64,000 nt of DNA from Paenibacillus larvae subsp. larvae (GCF_002003265.1 NZ_CP019687.1:1550001-1614000), one strand, 5' to 3'; positions 10,492-20,143 are shown, numbered from the stretch's first letter. The notes: generated by a model from the letters alone, not told the origin. Numbers and translations: made by a program.

Positions 10492-11445
10492 TTAACTTAA
10501 CTTCTCTGCGATACGCAATTTGGCGGATCGGGCACGCGGATTGTATGCAAGCTCCTTTTCAGAAGCTGTTATTGGTTTTCGGTTTACTAATTTTAAGATA
10601 CCTTTGTTATTACAAACACACATTGGAAAGTCCGGAGGACAGGTACATTTTCCGACAAATTTCGCAAACATTTGCTTGCAAATACGATCCTCCAAGGAGT
10701 GAAAGGTAATGACTGCTACTCTCCCTCCGGGAGCCAGACATTCTATAGCCTGTTCCAGGGCATTTTCAAAAGCTCCCAATTCATCATTCACAGCAATCCG
10801 AAGCGCTTGAAAACTCCTTTTGGCAGGGTGAGGACCGCTTCTTCTTGCCGCAGCCGGAATAGCTTGCTTAATAATCTCCACAAGTTCCCCGGTCGTCTCA
10901 ATCGTTTTGTTCTCCCTTGCCTTTACAATCGAGGAAGCGATTTTTCTCGAAAATTTTTCTTCCCCGTATACAAACAAAATACGTGCGATTTCTTCGGGAG
11001 CCCATTCATTCACGATCGTTTTGGCTGTAAGCGGCGAGGAACGGTCCATCCGCATATCGAGTTCAGCATCATGATTGTAGCTGAATCCCCGCTCTGCCTC
11101 ATCAAGTTGAGGGGAAGATACACCTAAATCAAATAAAATGCCATCCACCTGGGGAGTTCCGTTTTTCACAGTTCTTGGCTCTAACTGTAAAACATGTTTC
11201 AATTCCCGAAAGTTAGTCTTTACGATACGGACACGATCTTCATACTCTGCCAGCACGTTTTGGGCATTGGCAAGAGCAGAAGCATCCTGATCCAAGGCAA
11301 GAAGGAGCCCTTCCTTGCTTAATTGGGATGCAATCCTGACACTGTGGCCAGCTCCTCCCAGCGTGCAATCAACATAAAGTCCATCCGGTTTTATGTCCAG
11401 TCCTTCAACTGCTTCTTCTTTTAATACAGTGATATGGTGAAACAA
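10492..11445 (-). CDS. rsmH: 16S rRNA (cytosine1402-N4)-methyltransferase
   Basis: RsmH (formerly MraW) methylates N4 of C1402 in the 16S rRNA decoding centre using SAM. The 317-residue protein starts [16 protein letters not shown] and shows the SAM-binding motif [11 protein letters not shown], the segment [22 protein letters not shown], and a late ITFHSLEDR motif, all diagnostic for this family. It lies between mraZ and ftsL as in nearly all dcw clusters. Confidence 0.97.
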   Translation of the reverse strand: MFHHITVLKEEAVEGLDIKPDGLYVDCTLGGAGHSVRIASQLSKEGLLLALDQDASALANAQNVLAEYEDRVRIVKTNFRELKHVLQLEPRTVKNGTPQVDGILFDLGVSSPQLDEAERGFSYNHDAELDMRMDRSSPLTAKTIVNEWAPEEIARILFVYGEEKFSRKIASSIVKARENKTIETTGELVEIIKQAIPAAARRSGPHPAKRSFQALRIAVNDELGAFENALEQAIECLAPGGRVAVITFHSLEDRICKQMFAKFVGKCTCPPDFPMCVCNNKGILKLVNRKPITASEKELAYNPRARSAKLRIAEKLS

Positions 11446-11489
11446 AGCAATTTCCTCCTAAGTTCGTAGCGGGCACTATCCTGATGTTT

Positions 11490-11927
11490 TTACAAGTCAA
11501 AATCAAAATCGACCAACTTCTCGGCAATTTCATTAAAAGATTGCTCAGATGTTTGGAAGTAGTTTTCCCATATCTCCCTGCTCCAAATCTCAACGCGGTT
11601 GGAAACCCCGATGACTACGCAATCTTTTTCCAGCTTAGCATACTGGGCGAGATTTTTCGCAATATTGACCCTTCCTTGTTTATCCAATTCGCTTTCTGTA
11701 GCTCCTGAGAAAAAGAAACGTGTAAAAGCCCTGGCATCTGCTTTCATCAGAGGCAGTGACTTTAACTTTTGCTCCAGAACCGCCCATTCAGACTTAGGAT
11801 AGACAAACAAACAGTTGTCGAGGCCGCGGGTAATGACAAAGGAAGCTCCAAGGGATTCACGAAACTTGGCGGGAATGATCAATCGGCCTTTCTCATCAAT
11901 GCTATGTTGATATTCCCCCATGAACAT
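11490..11927 (-). CDS. mraZ: Transcriptional regulator MraZ
   Basis: MraZ is a ring-forming AbrB-like DNA-binding protein that represses its own dcw operon through repeats of a TGGGN-type box. The protein is 145 residues, starting [15 protein letters not shown], with two copies of the SpoVT/AbrB-like fold; [20 protein letters not shown] marks the centre. An open frame extends 38 codons further upstream, but the start at 11927 matches known MraZ and has an AAGGGGGG ribosome site 9 bases before the ATG. It is the first gene of the cluster here. Confidence 0.95.
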   Translation of the reverse strand: MFMGEYQHSIDEKGRLIIPAKFRESLGASFVITRGLDNCLFVYPKSEWAVLEQKLKSLPLMKADARAFTRFFFSGATESELDKQGRVNIAKNLAQYAKLEKDCVVIGVSNRVEIWSREIWENYFQTSEQSFNEIAEKLVDFDFDL

Positions 11928-11936
11928 GAATTGGTT

Positions 11937-11990
11937 CCCCCCTTTTCCCCACTTTCCTCCACATGACATTACATGTTCTCCACCCACACA
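11937..11990 (-). promoter_or_regulatory. Candidate MraZ operator (box repeats)
   Basis: On the coding strand the mraZ leader has TGGAG (11961-11957), five bases, TGGGG (11951-11947), five bases, and GGGGG (11941-11937), which is the spacing of ten known for MraZ boxes. Two further copies, TGGGT and TGGAG, lie at 11986-11978. The third proximal repeat is degenerate and overlaps the ribosome site, so bound MraZ could also affect translation. Direct autoregulation is inferred from the known mechanism. Confidence 0.55.
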
Positions 11991-12087
11991 AAAAATCCTG
12001 CTAAAGGAAGTAGGTTTTCTTCTTTTTTTTATTCCTGTCACAATTCAGACACAATTATCTCCTGCGATAAGCAGGATTACGAATCTG

Positions 12088-12345
12088 TGTTCAGAGGAGT
12101 ACTTTTACCCGCCCCCTTCTTTAACCGTATTTTTAACTTGATCGGCCCCCTCCCCATAATCCCGGACTTCCAAATTCAAACTAGCTGTGTAAATCAGTTT
12201 CTGATTATATCCTTCTACAAACTCGGTTCCGGTCTCCCTATTCACCTGAGAACGTTCGTCTTTTTCTCCCGTTTAGGCACCTTCCTTGGGTCTTTCGGCG
12301 ATTTCTTTCACCCCGGCGGCCCCTGCTTTGGTCTCCTCCGGCAAT
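12088..12345 (-). pseudogene. Decayed DUF4349-family gene fragment
   Basis: Reading the minus strand gives VNRETGTEFVEGYNQK, then LIYTASLNLEVRDYGEGADQV, KNTVKEGGG, a TAA stop at 12105-12107, and in the same frame KYSSEHR. This fits the start of the DUF4349 domain, found in membrane lipoproteins, where the region normally continues GGYI..SSEH. Upstream another TAA (after PKEGA) interrupts an Ala-rich linker read as EETKAGAAGVKEIAERPKEGA. The start and the C-terminal two thirds are missing. The upstream edge coincides with the IS fragment, so insertion probably destroyed the gene. The family assignment rests on motif memory. Confidence 0.6.
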
Positions 12346-13067
12346 AATACAGGCTATCAGACTACAAACGGCCAAAGCCAATATCAGTACATATGGATAT
12401 CAGCAAACCCAGCTATTTCTGCTGCAAGACCACGGAGTGTGGATCAACCATAAGAAGGTGCTGCGTCTCATGCAAGAAATGGGATTGCGTTCCCGCATTC
12501 GCCGTAAGCATCGCTGTAACTATAGTTCCTCTATAGGAGGCCGAGTTGCAGAGAATATGCTGCAGCGCGATTTTACAGCGGATGCACTTCATCAAAAATG
12601 GGTGACCGATGTCACCCAGTACCGTGTGGCAGATACCTGGCTGTACGTGTCGGCTATTAAGGACTTGTACAATAATGAGATTGTGGCTTACCACATGAGC
12701 CTTCGTAACGATAATCAGCTTGTCCTCCAAACGTTTACAAAAGCCTTTGAAACGGCGAAAGACGTGACTGGACTGATCGTTCACAGTGACCAAGGATTCC
12801 AGTACACGTCTTACCCTTACCACGATATGCTGCGAAAGGTCGGCGCTCAAATCAGCATGTCTCGCAGAGGCAATTGTTATGAAAACGCCTCGATGGAGAG
12901 CTTCTTCTCGCATCTCAAAACGGAAGGGCTCTACCTTTATGATACGAAGTTTGGATGAGGCACAAAGACGAATTGAGGAATATATTCATTTTTACAACCA
13001 AAGCCGACCACAACGAAAATTAAAGAAGCTGACGCCGGTTGAGTACCGACGCCAGCTTGCCGCCTAG
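12345..13067 (+). pseudogene. IS3-family transposase OrfB, truncated and frameshifted
   Basis: The frame through GTG 12437 encodes YGYQQTQLFLLQDHGV, INHKKVLRLMQEMGL, and the integrase core with WVTDVTQYRV (first Asp), GLIVHSDQGFQYTS (second Asp) and the ENASMESFFSHLK segment (catalytic Glu). It stops at 12956-12958. The rest, DEAQRRIEEYIHFYNQSRPQ..LTPVEYRRQLAA, lies in another frame up to 13067, so an indel near 12940-12955 breaks the C-terminus. The N-terminal helix-turn-helix part is absent. The DDE residues are all visible but the protein cannot be made intact. Confidence 0.85.
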
Positions 13068-13105
13068 GGTCTTTTTTCAATGTCTACAAAATGGGGTCTT
13101 GACCA
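12345..13105 (+). mobile_element. Truncated IS3-family insertion sequence remnant
   Basis: The segment holds the 3' part of an IS3-type OrfB and a plausible right terminus. The element end reads TGTCTACAAAATGGGG followed by TCTTGACCA and stops with the CA at 13104-13105 expected for a TG..CA-ended IS3 element. No matching left end, OrfA or first 25-30 codons of OrfB are present, so the left part has been deleted. It lies between mraZ and ahcY and probably removed the 3' flank of ahcY, since no terminator hairpin follows that gene. Confidence 0.75.
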
Positions 13106-13132
13106 TTTCCAGCAGGGTTTTTATTGCCTCAT

Positions 13133-14395
13133 CTATTCTTCTTTCCAGCTGTCCAAATACTGTTTTTGGGCTTCGCTTAAGCTATCGAGGGAGATGCCGA
13201 GGGATTCCAATTTCATCCGTGCAACTTTCTCGTCGATTTCATACGGCACGTTGATGACCTTGCCTCCGATCTCCTTATAGTGTTCATTGATGTACTTGAG
13301 TCCCATAGCCTGAAGGGCAAACGTCATATCCATGATCTCTGCGGGGTGCCCGTCTCCAGCGGCCAGATTCACCAGACGTCCTTCAGCCAGCAAGTAGACT
13401 TTCTTGCCATTTTTCAACTGATATTCCTCAATGTTTTTACGCACGGTTCGTTTAGAAGAGGCAAGAGCCTCCAGATCCTCTTTATTCACTTCTACATCGA
13501 AATGTCCGGCATTGGAGAGAATGGCCCCTTCTTTCATTACCTCGTAGTCTTCCCTGGTAATAATATCCCGGTTACCGGTTACGGTGATAAAGTAATCGCC
13601 AATCTTGGCGGCTTCTTTCATCGGCAGTACAGTGAATCCGTCCATGTAGGCCTCAACCGCTTTAATGGCATCCACTTCCGTAACCACCACTTGGGCGCCT
13701 AGGCCTTTGGCCCGCATAGCTACCCCTTTTCCGCACCAGCCATATCCTGCAACGACAACTGTTTTACCAGCTACCACCAGGTTAGTTGTCCGGTTAATTC
13801 CGTCAAATACCGATTGCCCGGTACCATAACGATTATCAAATAAGTACTTGCAGTAAGCATCATTCACAGCTACCATCGGAAATTGCAGCTGCCCTTCTTT
13901 TTCCATGGCTTTTAACCGGAGGATACCCGTTGTTGTCTCTTCCGCGCCTCCGCGGATACCTTCAAGCAGGTCTTGTCTTTCGGAATGCAGGATGGAAATA
14001 AGATCTCCGCCGTCGTCAATGATTAAATCCGGTTTGGTTTCCAGCGTTTTCATGAGCAGGGACTTATATTCTGCCGGTTCCGGATTATACTTGGCGTATA
14101 CGGTAATGCCATCCTCAACCAAAGCTGCACAAACATCATCCTGTGTGGAAAGAGGGTTGCTTCCCGTTATTGCCACCTCTGCACCCCCAGCTTTAATTAC
14201 CTTGGCAAGATAAGCCGTTTTGGCCTCCAGATGCAGGGAAATCACTACTTTCAGTCCTTGAAAAGGCAGTTCTTTCTCAAACTGCTCGCGGATTCGATTG
14301 AGTACAGGCATATGAGCCCTGACCCAATCAATTTTTAAATGCCCCTCCCGCGCCAATGACATGTCTTTGACAATACTTCTTTCCACAGTATTCAT
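13133..14395 (-). CDS. ahcY: Adenosylhomocysteinase
   Basis: AhcY splits S-adenosylhomocysteine to adenosine and homocysteine with bound NAD, clearing the product inhibitor of SAM methyltransferases. The 420-residue protein has the substrate-site segment [43 protein letters not shown], and the NAD-binding motif [17 protein letters not shown]. The length is that of the shorter bacterial/archaeal form. It starts 22 bases after bshC and so is probably cotranscribed with it. The usual Bacillus route is Pfs plus LuxS, so this gene gives an alternative SAH recycling path. The IS remnant sits 28 bases past its stop. Confidence 0.95.
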   Translation of the reverse strand: MNTVERSIVKDMSLAREGHLKIDWVRAHMPVLNRIREQFEKELPFQGLKVVISLHLEAKTAYLAKVIKAGGAEVAITGSNPLSTQDDVCAALVEDGITVYAKYNPEPAEYKSLLMKTLETKPDLIIDDGGDLISILHSERQDLLEGIRGGAEETTTGILRLKAMEKEGQLQFPMVAVNDAYCKYLFDNRYGTGQSVFDGINRTTNLVVAGKTVVVAGYGWCGKGVAMRAKGLGAQVVVTEVDAIKAVEAYMDGFTVLPMKEAAKIGDYFITVTGNRDIITREDYEVMKEGAILSNAGHFDVEVNKEDLEALASSKRTVRKNIEEYQLKNGKKVYLLAEGRLVNLAAGDGHPAEIMDMTFALQAMGLKYINEHYKEIGGKVINVPYEIDEKVARMKLESLGISLDSLSEAQKQYLDSWKEE

Positions 14396-14417
14396 GGATG
14401 AATCTCCTCCCTATAGA

Positions 14418-16055
14418 CTAAATATAGTAAACACTATGCTTGCCGCCAAGCGGCAATTGTGTTTCTACCAAATCGTTAAGCCAAGCGTTTCCATATTGAT
14501 TCAGGAAGGCACAGGCATTCAACACACGCTCCTGCGGTTTACCCATGGGCGTCAAGCTTTGTGTGAGACGTTCCCATTGCCGAATTGCTTTATCGTATTT
14601 AGTCCGGTGGGCCTGCTCTGTCTTTTCCTCCAAGTAACGGACCTGCTTGAGAATATGATCCATATTGATTTCACCCAGCGTTTTTAATCCTTTATTAATA
14701 GCCGAAATCGAGTCCAGAAGAGGATCATATATCTCTTTGAACTGTCTTCTTACCTTTTCAAAATGACCTGGATAGTCCACAGGGCGTTGCTCTCTTAACC
14801 ATTCTTCTTTACGCGCCTCCAATCCTGCCATGATGTCTTCTTTACGGATTGCATGGGTTTTCATCCATTTATGTACAGAATCGGTCACTAAAGTAACACC
14901 CGCACGCGGGATTAGTATGGGCAATTTCATACCAAACAAATGGAAGGCTTCCCTTGTTAATCCCCAGTAAGCAATTTCTGCCCCACCCAGCACAGTACAC
15001 AGCACAGGAAATAAAAATTCCTGCATAAGCGGTCTTGTCATCACATTGTTGCTAAACCGCTCGGGTGAACAAAAGGCCAGGTCTCCCAGATGGTTCGGCG
15101 AATACTTCAGAAAACCGCGTTTATCGGTGAAAATTTCTCCGTCTTTAAATAAAAGCTGCCTTTCACCCGTATCTTCATGAAACAAAAACAAGTGGGCCTG
15201 ATTTTCTTCAATGGAAACCTGGGGATGATATCCCAGGGCTTTCACCCGGTCCTCCCCGTTTTTCAGAGCGCTGCGAAGTTCCGTATTGCGGGATATCAGC
15301 TTCTCAAAAAAGGGACTTTCCAGCTTGCGCAAGTTCGGATCATCCGAGTCCGTAAGAACAAGCCCATATTTTCCGAACAGCTTTGACATCCAGCGCCCAA
15401 AAGCAAGGCTTAATGAAGGATCATCTTCCAGCGTGTTCGAGATCTCCAGCAGCAGTTCCCCTTTATGCGGGCTATCCATTAACGAGTGGTCAAGCTGGCG
15501 AAGTGCTTTCATCCAGTCACTGGAAGTAACAACAGTCCTGCTAACTGAGGTTCTTACATTTTTCCTCCCGTTAAGCCGGATTTTCTGCAGAGTAAGATTA
15601 TGTCCAAAATAATACATATGATTCGCCTCATCCCAGTCATGATCTTCTCCGGCTATCCAAAAAACCGGAATAACCGGACAACTGAGCTGGTCTGCTGCCT
15701 GTTTTGCAACTTGCAAAATCGTGATGGCTTTATACAGAACGAGCAGTGGACCGCCGAAGAGCCCTGCCTGCTGACCTCCTACAACAGCCAACGCATCTGG
15801 AGACTCCAACGCTTCGACGGCTCTCAGGGCTTCCGGCGGCTGATTCAATCTGTGGTTGTATTCCTTAAGCGCCTGAATCAGTGCAGCACGGTCCGCTTGT
15901 GCGGTTCCGGAAGAGCGGACCCAGTCTGCCCGGCGCTGCAAGCTGCCTTCTTCCCATGGATTAAAATCATATAACTCCTGCACACGAGTAAAGTGATGGT
16001 TGTAATCCTCGGCTAAAGGCTGGCTTTGTGTCCAATGAAATGCTTCCCATTTCAA
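14418..16055 (-). CDS. bshC: Bacillithiol biosynthesis cysteine-adding enzyme BshC
   Basis: BshC is the presumed ligase that attaches cysteine to GlcN-malate in the last step of bacillithiol synthesis, the main low-molecular-weight thiol of Bacillales. The 545-residue protein matches the family length, with VVGGQQAGLFGGPLLVLYKA near residue 95, IPVFWIAGEDHDWDEANHMY near residue 133, and a long C-terminal coiled-coil. In Bacillus it lies just upstream of mraZ; here ahcY and an IS remnant have come between. It has its own promoter region after the opp terminator. Confidence 0.95.
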   Translation of the reverse strand: MKWEAFHWTQSQPLAEDYNHHFTRVQELYDFNPWEEGSLQRRADWVRSSGTAQADRAALIQALKEYNHRLNQPPEALRAVEALESPDALAVVGGQQAGLFGGPLLVLYKAITILQVAKQAADQLSCPVIPVFWIAGEDHDWDEANHMYYFGHNLTLQKIRLNGRKNVRTSVSRTVVTSSDWMKALRQLDHSLMDSPHKGELLLEISNTLEDDPSLSLAFGRWMSKLFGKYGLVLTDSDDPNLRKLESPFFEKLISRNTELRSALKNGEDRVKALGYHPQVSIEENQAHLFLFHEDTGERQLLFKDGEIFTDKRGFLKYSPNHLGDLAFCSPERFSNNVMTRPLMQEFLFPVLCTVLGGAEIAYWGLTREAFHLFGMKLPILIPRAGVTLVTDSVHKWMKTHAIRKEDIMAGLEARKEEWLREQRPVDYPGHFEKVRRQFKEIYDPLLDSISAINKGLKTLGEINMDHILKQVRYLEEKTEQAHRTKYDKAIRQWERLTQSLTPMGKPQERVLNACAFLNQYGNAWLNDLVETQLPLGGKHSVYYI

Positions 16056-16195
16056 GATCCTAGCCGCCTCCTATTTAATATAAATAAATAAGTTTCTTCC
16101 TTTTAATTGTACACAGGATAAGGAAAATCGTCAAAGTTTCCGCTATGTACCCTATGCTGCTTAGTATCCTGATATTCGGGAAGTAGCCCACAGTT

Positions 16196-16227
16196 TTAAA
16201 AAAACCCGCCCTTGCGGACGGGTTTTC
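16196..16227 (-). terminator. Rho-independent terminator of the opp operon
   Basis: A stem AAAACCCG/CGGGTTTT (16201-16226) immediately follows oppF and is followed on the coding strand by a run of Ts. It separates the opp operon from bshC. Confidence 0.85.
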
Positions 16228-16229
16228 AT

Positions 16230-17189
16230 TCAATTATGAAGATGACAAGCCACAAAATGGCCTGGTTCCACTTCTTTCATCGGCGGCATAGATAGAGCAC
16301 ATTCTTCCATCGCTTTCGGGCAGCGCGTCCGGAAGGGGCAGCCGCTTGGCGGATTTAATGGACTTGGCACTTCGCCTTCCAGAATAATTTTTTCTCTTGT
16401 CCGTTCAATTTCCGGGTCCGGAATCGGAATAGCCGAAAGAAGTGAGGCAGTATAAGGATGGAGCGGCTTCGCATAAAGAGCTTCCGAAGTTGTTACCTCT
16501 ACCAGATGTCCGAGGTACATCACGCCAATCCGGTCAGAGATGTGTTTCACCATCGCCAGGTCATGGGCAATAAACAAATAAGTAAGCCCGTGTTCTCTTT
16601 GCAGATCCCGGAACAAGTTTACTACTTGGGCTTGTACCGACACATCAAGAGCGGAAATCGGTTCATCCGCAATAATAAACTGCGGATCGATGGCAAGCGC
16701 ACGGGCAATTCCGATCCGCTGCCGCTGGCCACCGGAGAATTCATGCGGAAACCGGCTAGCATGTTCCTCATTCAAACCAACTGCATGCAGTAATTCGGCT
16801 ACCCGCTGTTTACGCTTGGACCCGGAAGCCAGTCCATGAATGTCCAGTCCTTCCGCAATGATGTTGCCGACAGACATTCTCGGGTTCAAGGAAGCGTACG
16901 GATCCTGAAACACCATTTGCATATTACGGTTAAATTGTTTCAGTTTTTTTCCGGACAATGTATGAACGTTCTCTCCGTTGAAAAGAACTTCTCCGGAAGT
17001 GGCTTTATACAGATTAATAATAGTTCGTCCGGCTGTGGATTTACCGCAGCCCGACTCTCCAACAAGACCAAACGTTTCGCCGCGTTTAATGTCAATCGAG
17101 AAGTTGTCCACTGCTTTTAGGACTTTCCCCGACCCCACTACGAAGTGTTTTTTCATTTCACGGACTTGCAGAATCGGTTGTTCAGACAT
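16230..17189 (-). CDS. oppF: Oligopeptide ABC transporter ATP-binding protein OppF
   Basis: One of two cytoplasmic ATPases powering peptide import. The 319-residue protein has Walker A GLVGESGCGKST near residue 40, the Q-loop MQMVFQDPYASLNP, the signature FSGGQRQRIGIARAL and Walker B FIIADEPISALD, with the C-terminal oligopeptide-type extension containing CPFRTRCPKAMEEC, a cysteine cluster that binds an Fe-S cluster in some relatives. Its start overlaps the oppD stop by eight bases. Confidence 0.93.
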   Translation of the reverse strand: MSEQPILQVREMKKHFVVGSGKVLKAVDNFSIDIKRGETFGLVGESGCGKSTAGRTIINLYKATSGEVLFNGENVHTLSGKKLKQFNRNMQMVFQDPYASLNPRMSVGNIIAEGLDIHGLASGSKRKQRVAELLHAVGLNEEHASRFPHEFSGGQRQRIGIARALAIDPQFIIADEPISALDVSVQAQVVNLFRDLQREHGLTYLFIAHDLAMVKHISDRIGVMYLGHLVEVTTSEALYAKPLHPYTASLLSAIPIPDPEIERTREKIILEGEVPSPLNPPSGCPFRTRCPKAMEECALSMPPMKEVEPGHFVACHLHN

Positions 17190-18219
17190 GGACCTTCCCT
17201 CCTAGTTCAATCGGACGTTCCACTTTTGGAGCATCAGGATGCAGCAGCCAGCAGGCAGCTGTATGATGATCTGAAAGCTCCGTATATTCAGGGAACTCGT
17301 TCACGCACACTTCCATGGCATAAGGGCATCTGGCCGCAAATGGGCATCCCTTGGGAGGAGCAAACAAATCCGGAGGGGTTCCCGGGATTGGAACAAGGTC
17401 TTCGTCATGCTGCGTATCCAGGCGAGGGACTGATTTGAGCAGCCCCCAAGTATACGGATGACGGGGGTCATAGAAAATTTCATCCAGTGTGCCTTGTTCT
17501 ACAACCATTCCCGCATACATAACAAGAACACGCTGAGCCATCTCAGCCACAACACCCAGATCATGGGTGATCAGAATAATTGCAGAATCTACTGTTTCGG
17601 ATAATTTCTTCATCAAATCGATGATCTGCGCCTGAATGGTCACATCAAGTGCCGTGGTCGGTTCATCAGCAATGAGAAGCTTTGGCGAGCAGGCAAGGGC
17701 AATTGCGATCATGACCCTTTGTCTCATCCCTCCGGATAATTCGTGCGGATATTGTTTCACACGGCCTTCCGGATTGGAGATGCCTACTAACTTCAGCATA
17801 TCAACCGCTTTTTTCATCGCATCCAATTTTGACATATTCTGGTGCTTGATCAGTGTCTCGGCTATCTGTTTGCCTACAGTCATTGTCGGATTAAGAGAAG
17901 TCATCGGGTCCTGGAAGATCATACCGATCTCGGAACCCCTGATTTTCTGCATTTGCTTTTCACTTAATTCCGTAATCTCAGTATCACCATCGAACAAAAT
18001 CGAACCGCTTTTGATGATCGTTGGCGGAGACGGGTTCAGCCTCATCAAGGTTTGAGCCCTTACGGACTTACCGCATCCTGATTCACCAACAATCGCCAGG
18101 ACCTCTCCCTTATTCAAATGAAACGAAACACCGCGTACCGCTTGAATTTCGCCTGCATGATGTTGGAAGGATACCCGTAAATCTTTGACATCAAGAATGG
18201 TCTCTTTTTGTTTACTCAT
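17182..18219 (-). CDS. oppD: Oligopeptide ABC transporter ATP-binding protein OppD
   Basis: The partner ATPase of OppF. The 345 residues include Walker A AIVGESGCGKSV, the Q-loop IGMIFQDPMTSLNP, the signature LSGGMRQRVMIAIAL, Walker B LLIADEPTTALDV and the C-terminal Opp/Dpp extension with CPFAARCPYAMEVC. It lies between oppC (14 bases) and oppF (8-base overlap), so the five genes appear as one operon. Confidence 0.93.
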   Translation of the reverse strand: MSKQKETILDVKDLRVSFQHHAGEIQAVRGVSFHLNKGEVLAIVGESGCGKSVRAQTLMRLNPSPPTIIKSGSILFDGDTEITELSEKQMQKIRGSEIGMIFQDPMTSLNPTMTVGKQIAETLIKHQNMSKLDAMKKAVDMLKLVGISNPEGRVKQYPHELSGGMRQRVMIAIALACSPKLLIADEPTTALDVTIQAQIIDLMKKLSETVDSAIILITHDLGVVAEMAQRVLVMYAGMVVEQGTLDEIFYDPRHPYTWGLLKSVPRLDTQHDEDLVPIPGTPPDLFAPPKGCPFAARCPYAMEVCVNEFPEYTELSDHHTAACWLLHPDAPKVERPIELGGKVHV

Positions 18220-18233
18220 GTTGGTCCTCCCCC

Positions 18234-19169
18234 TTATTTTCTCATTCTTGGATCCAGCGCATCACGAAGACCGTCACCCAGCAGGTTAAAGCTTAAGAGT
18301 ACTAAGCTGAAAATAGCTGTCGGGAAAAGCAGGCGGTGCGGGAAGTAGCGCATGGAGTTCGCACCGTCGGAAAGCAGCGAGCCGAGTGAAGCATCAGGCG
18401 GACGAAGTCCCAGTCCGATAAAGCTAAGGAAGGCCTCGGCAAAAATAGCGGACGGTACGACAAAAGTAATTTGTACGATAATGATGGCCATTGCATTGGG
18501 AATCAGGTTCTTCATTATAATACGCCAGGAGCTTGCACCTAGTGTTTTGGACGCAAGGACATACTCCTGCTCTTTCAGCGCCAGTACTTGACCACGGACA
18601 AGACGCGCCATTCCAACCCAGCCGGTAATGGAATAAGCGATGATAATCGTCCATATGCCGGCACCCATAACCATGATCATCAGTACAGTAATGAGAAGAT
18701 AAGGAATAGAATAAATAATTTCAATGAAACGCTGCATAATGTTATCGATCTTGCCTCCGTAATATCCGGATATACCACCATAGATAACACCGATAATCAA
18801 ATCAAGAATAGCAGCTACAATCCCAATAAATAAAGATACGCGGGTCCCCCACCAGACACGAGTCCATAAATCACGCCCGAAATCATCAGTTCCGAACCAG
18901 TGGTCTGAGCTTGGGGTTTGGTTTTTTGCCGTCAAATCTTGGATATCTGCCTCGTACCCGGAAATCATAGGAGCGATGATGGCAAATAATGTAAGAGTAA
19001 TCAATATGATTAAGCCGGCCATAGCCAGTCTGTTTTTCTTAAGTCGTCGCCAAGCATCTTGCCAGAACGTTTGTGAAGGCCTGACAATTTGTTCACTTTC
19101 CAGCTTTTCTCTGGAAGCCGGGGCAAACCTGTTTGTTGAAGTTGTATCAGATGTTACTGGTGTTTGCAT
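18234..19169 (-). CDS. oppC: Oligopeptide ABC transporter permease OppC
   Basis: A 311-residue inner-membrane permease with about six membrane segments. It has the typical N-terminal cytoplasmic extension before the first helix (LAMAGLIILITLTLFAIIAPM), DHWFGTDDFGRDLWTRVWWGTRVSL, and the EAA-loop region ASKTLGASSWRIIMKNLIPNA that docks on the ATPases. The start is two bases past the oppB stop. The ATP hydrolysis itself is supplied by OppD and OppF. Confidence 0.92.
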   Translation of the reverse strand: MQTPVTSDTTSTNRFAPASREKLESEQIVRPSQTFWQDAWRRLKKNRLAMAGLIILITLTLFAIIAPMISGYEADIQDLTAKNQTPSSDHWFGTDDFGRDLWTRVWWGTRVSLFIGIVAAILDLIIGVIYGGISGYYGGKIDNIMQRFIEIIYSIPYLLITVLMIMVMGAGIWTIIIAYSITGWVGMARLVRGQVLALKEQEYVLASKTLGASSWRIIMKNLIPNAMAIIIVQITFVVPSAIFAEAFLSFIGLGLRPPDASLGSLLSDGANSMRYFPHRLLFPTAIFSLVLLSFNLLGDGLRDALDPRMRK

Positions 19170-19171
19170 GC

Positions 19172-20104
19172 TTACTTCCCGCCTTTCCCGAGTCTGATTC
19201 CAGGATCTACCAAACCATAAAGCAAATCTGTTACAAGAATAACAACAATTAGTATGGCAGAATAAAAGATGGTCAAACCACAGATCATGGAATAATCATT
19301 AGTAGAGATGGAGTTCACAAAGTGTTTACCCAATCCGGGAATTGCAAAGATTTGTTCAACTACTAGAGTACCTGTAATAATGTTGACGAAAATGGGACCG
19401 ATAATCGTAACTACCGGAAGAATTGCATTCCGGATTGCGTGTTTCACAATGACAGCCGGTTGAGCAAGTCCTTTGGCCTTGGCTGTTTTAATATAATCCA
19501 TATTGAGCACGTCCAGCATGGAAGTCCTCATCATCCTGGCCAGGATAGCGATCGTACCGAAAGATAGCGCGATAGAAGGAAGGATTTTAAACTTGGGCCC
19601 GTTCCACAAGGCTACAGGCAGCCATTCCAGTTTCACACCGATGAAATAAGCAAGCAATGGCCCCAACACAAAAGATGGAATAGATATTCCCACCACTGCG
19701 AGGAACATGGCACTATAATCCTGCCACTTATTATGTCTCAAGGCGGCAATGATGCCTAGCAATAAACCGAAAAAAATCGAAATCACAATCGAATAAAGCC
19801 CAAGTTCCAAGGAATTAGGGAAAGCTTGTTTGATAATGTCAGTAACCGATTTGGCCGGGAACTGGTAGGATACGCCAAAGTCACCCTGGACCGCTTTTTT
19901 CATGTAGATGAGATATTGCTCCCACATTGGTTTGTCAAGCCCGTATTGCTTGAGCAACAGTTCCTTCTGCTGTTTAGGCAGCTTGTTGGCATTCTCACCA
20001 AATGGATCACCGGGCAGGTTGTGCATCAGGACGAACGTGAGTGAGATGATGAGCCATAATGTAATGAGCGCATAAATCAATCTGCGCAGAATATATCTGG
20101 ACAC
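19172..20104 (-). CDS. oppB: Oligopeptide ABC transporter permease OppB
   Basis: A 310-residue permease of the OppB/DppB type, beginning MSRYILRRLIYALITLWLII with the first membrane helix, and carrying the EAA-like loop YIKTAKAKGLAQPAVIVKHAIRNAILP. The C-terminus DLLYGLVDPGIRLGKGGK is characteristic. It forms the membrane channel with OppC. A strong hairpin lies between it and oppA, which probably sets the usual excess of binding protein over permease. Confidence 0.92.
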   Translation of the reverse strand: MSRYILRRLIYALITLWLIISLTFVLMHNLPGDPFGENANKLPKQQKELLLKQYGLDKPMWEQYLIYMKKAVQGDFGVSYQFPAKSVTDIIKQAFPNSLELGLYSIVISIFFGLLLGIIAALRHNKWQDYSAMFLAVVGISIPSFVLGPLLAYFIGVKLEWLPVALWNGPKFKILPSIALSFGTIAILARMMRTSMLDVLNMDYIKTAKAKGLAQPAVIVKHAIRNAILPVVTIIGPIFVNIITGTLVVEQIFAIPGLGKHFVNSISTNDYSMICGLTIFYSAILIVVILVTDLLYGLVDPGIRLGKGGK

Positions 20105-20143
20105 ATGGGCCCCTCCCTTAGTGTGTATAAAATCAGGAATCAG

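Noticed and set aside
12413-12913. Minus-strand frame of 166 codons opposite the transposase
   Set aside because: Antisense of the IS3 integrase core, whose DDE motifs are on the plus strand.
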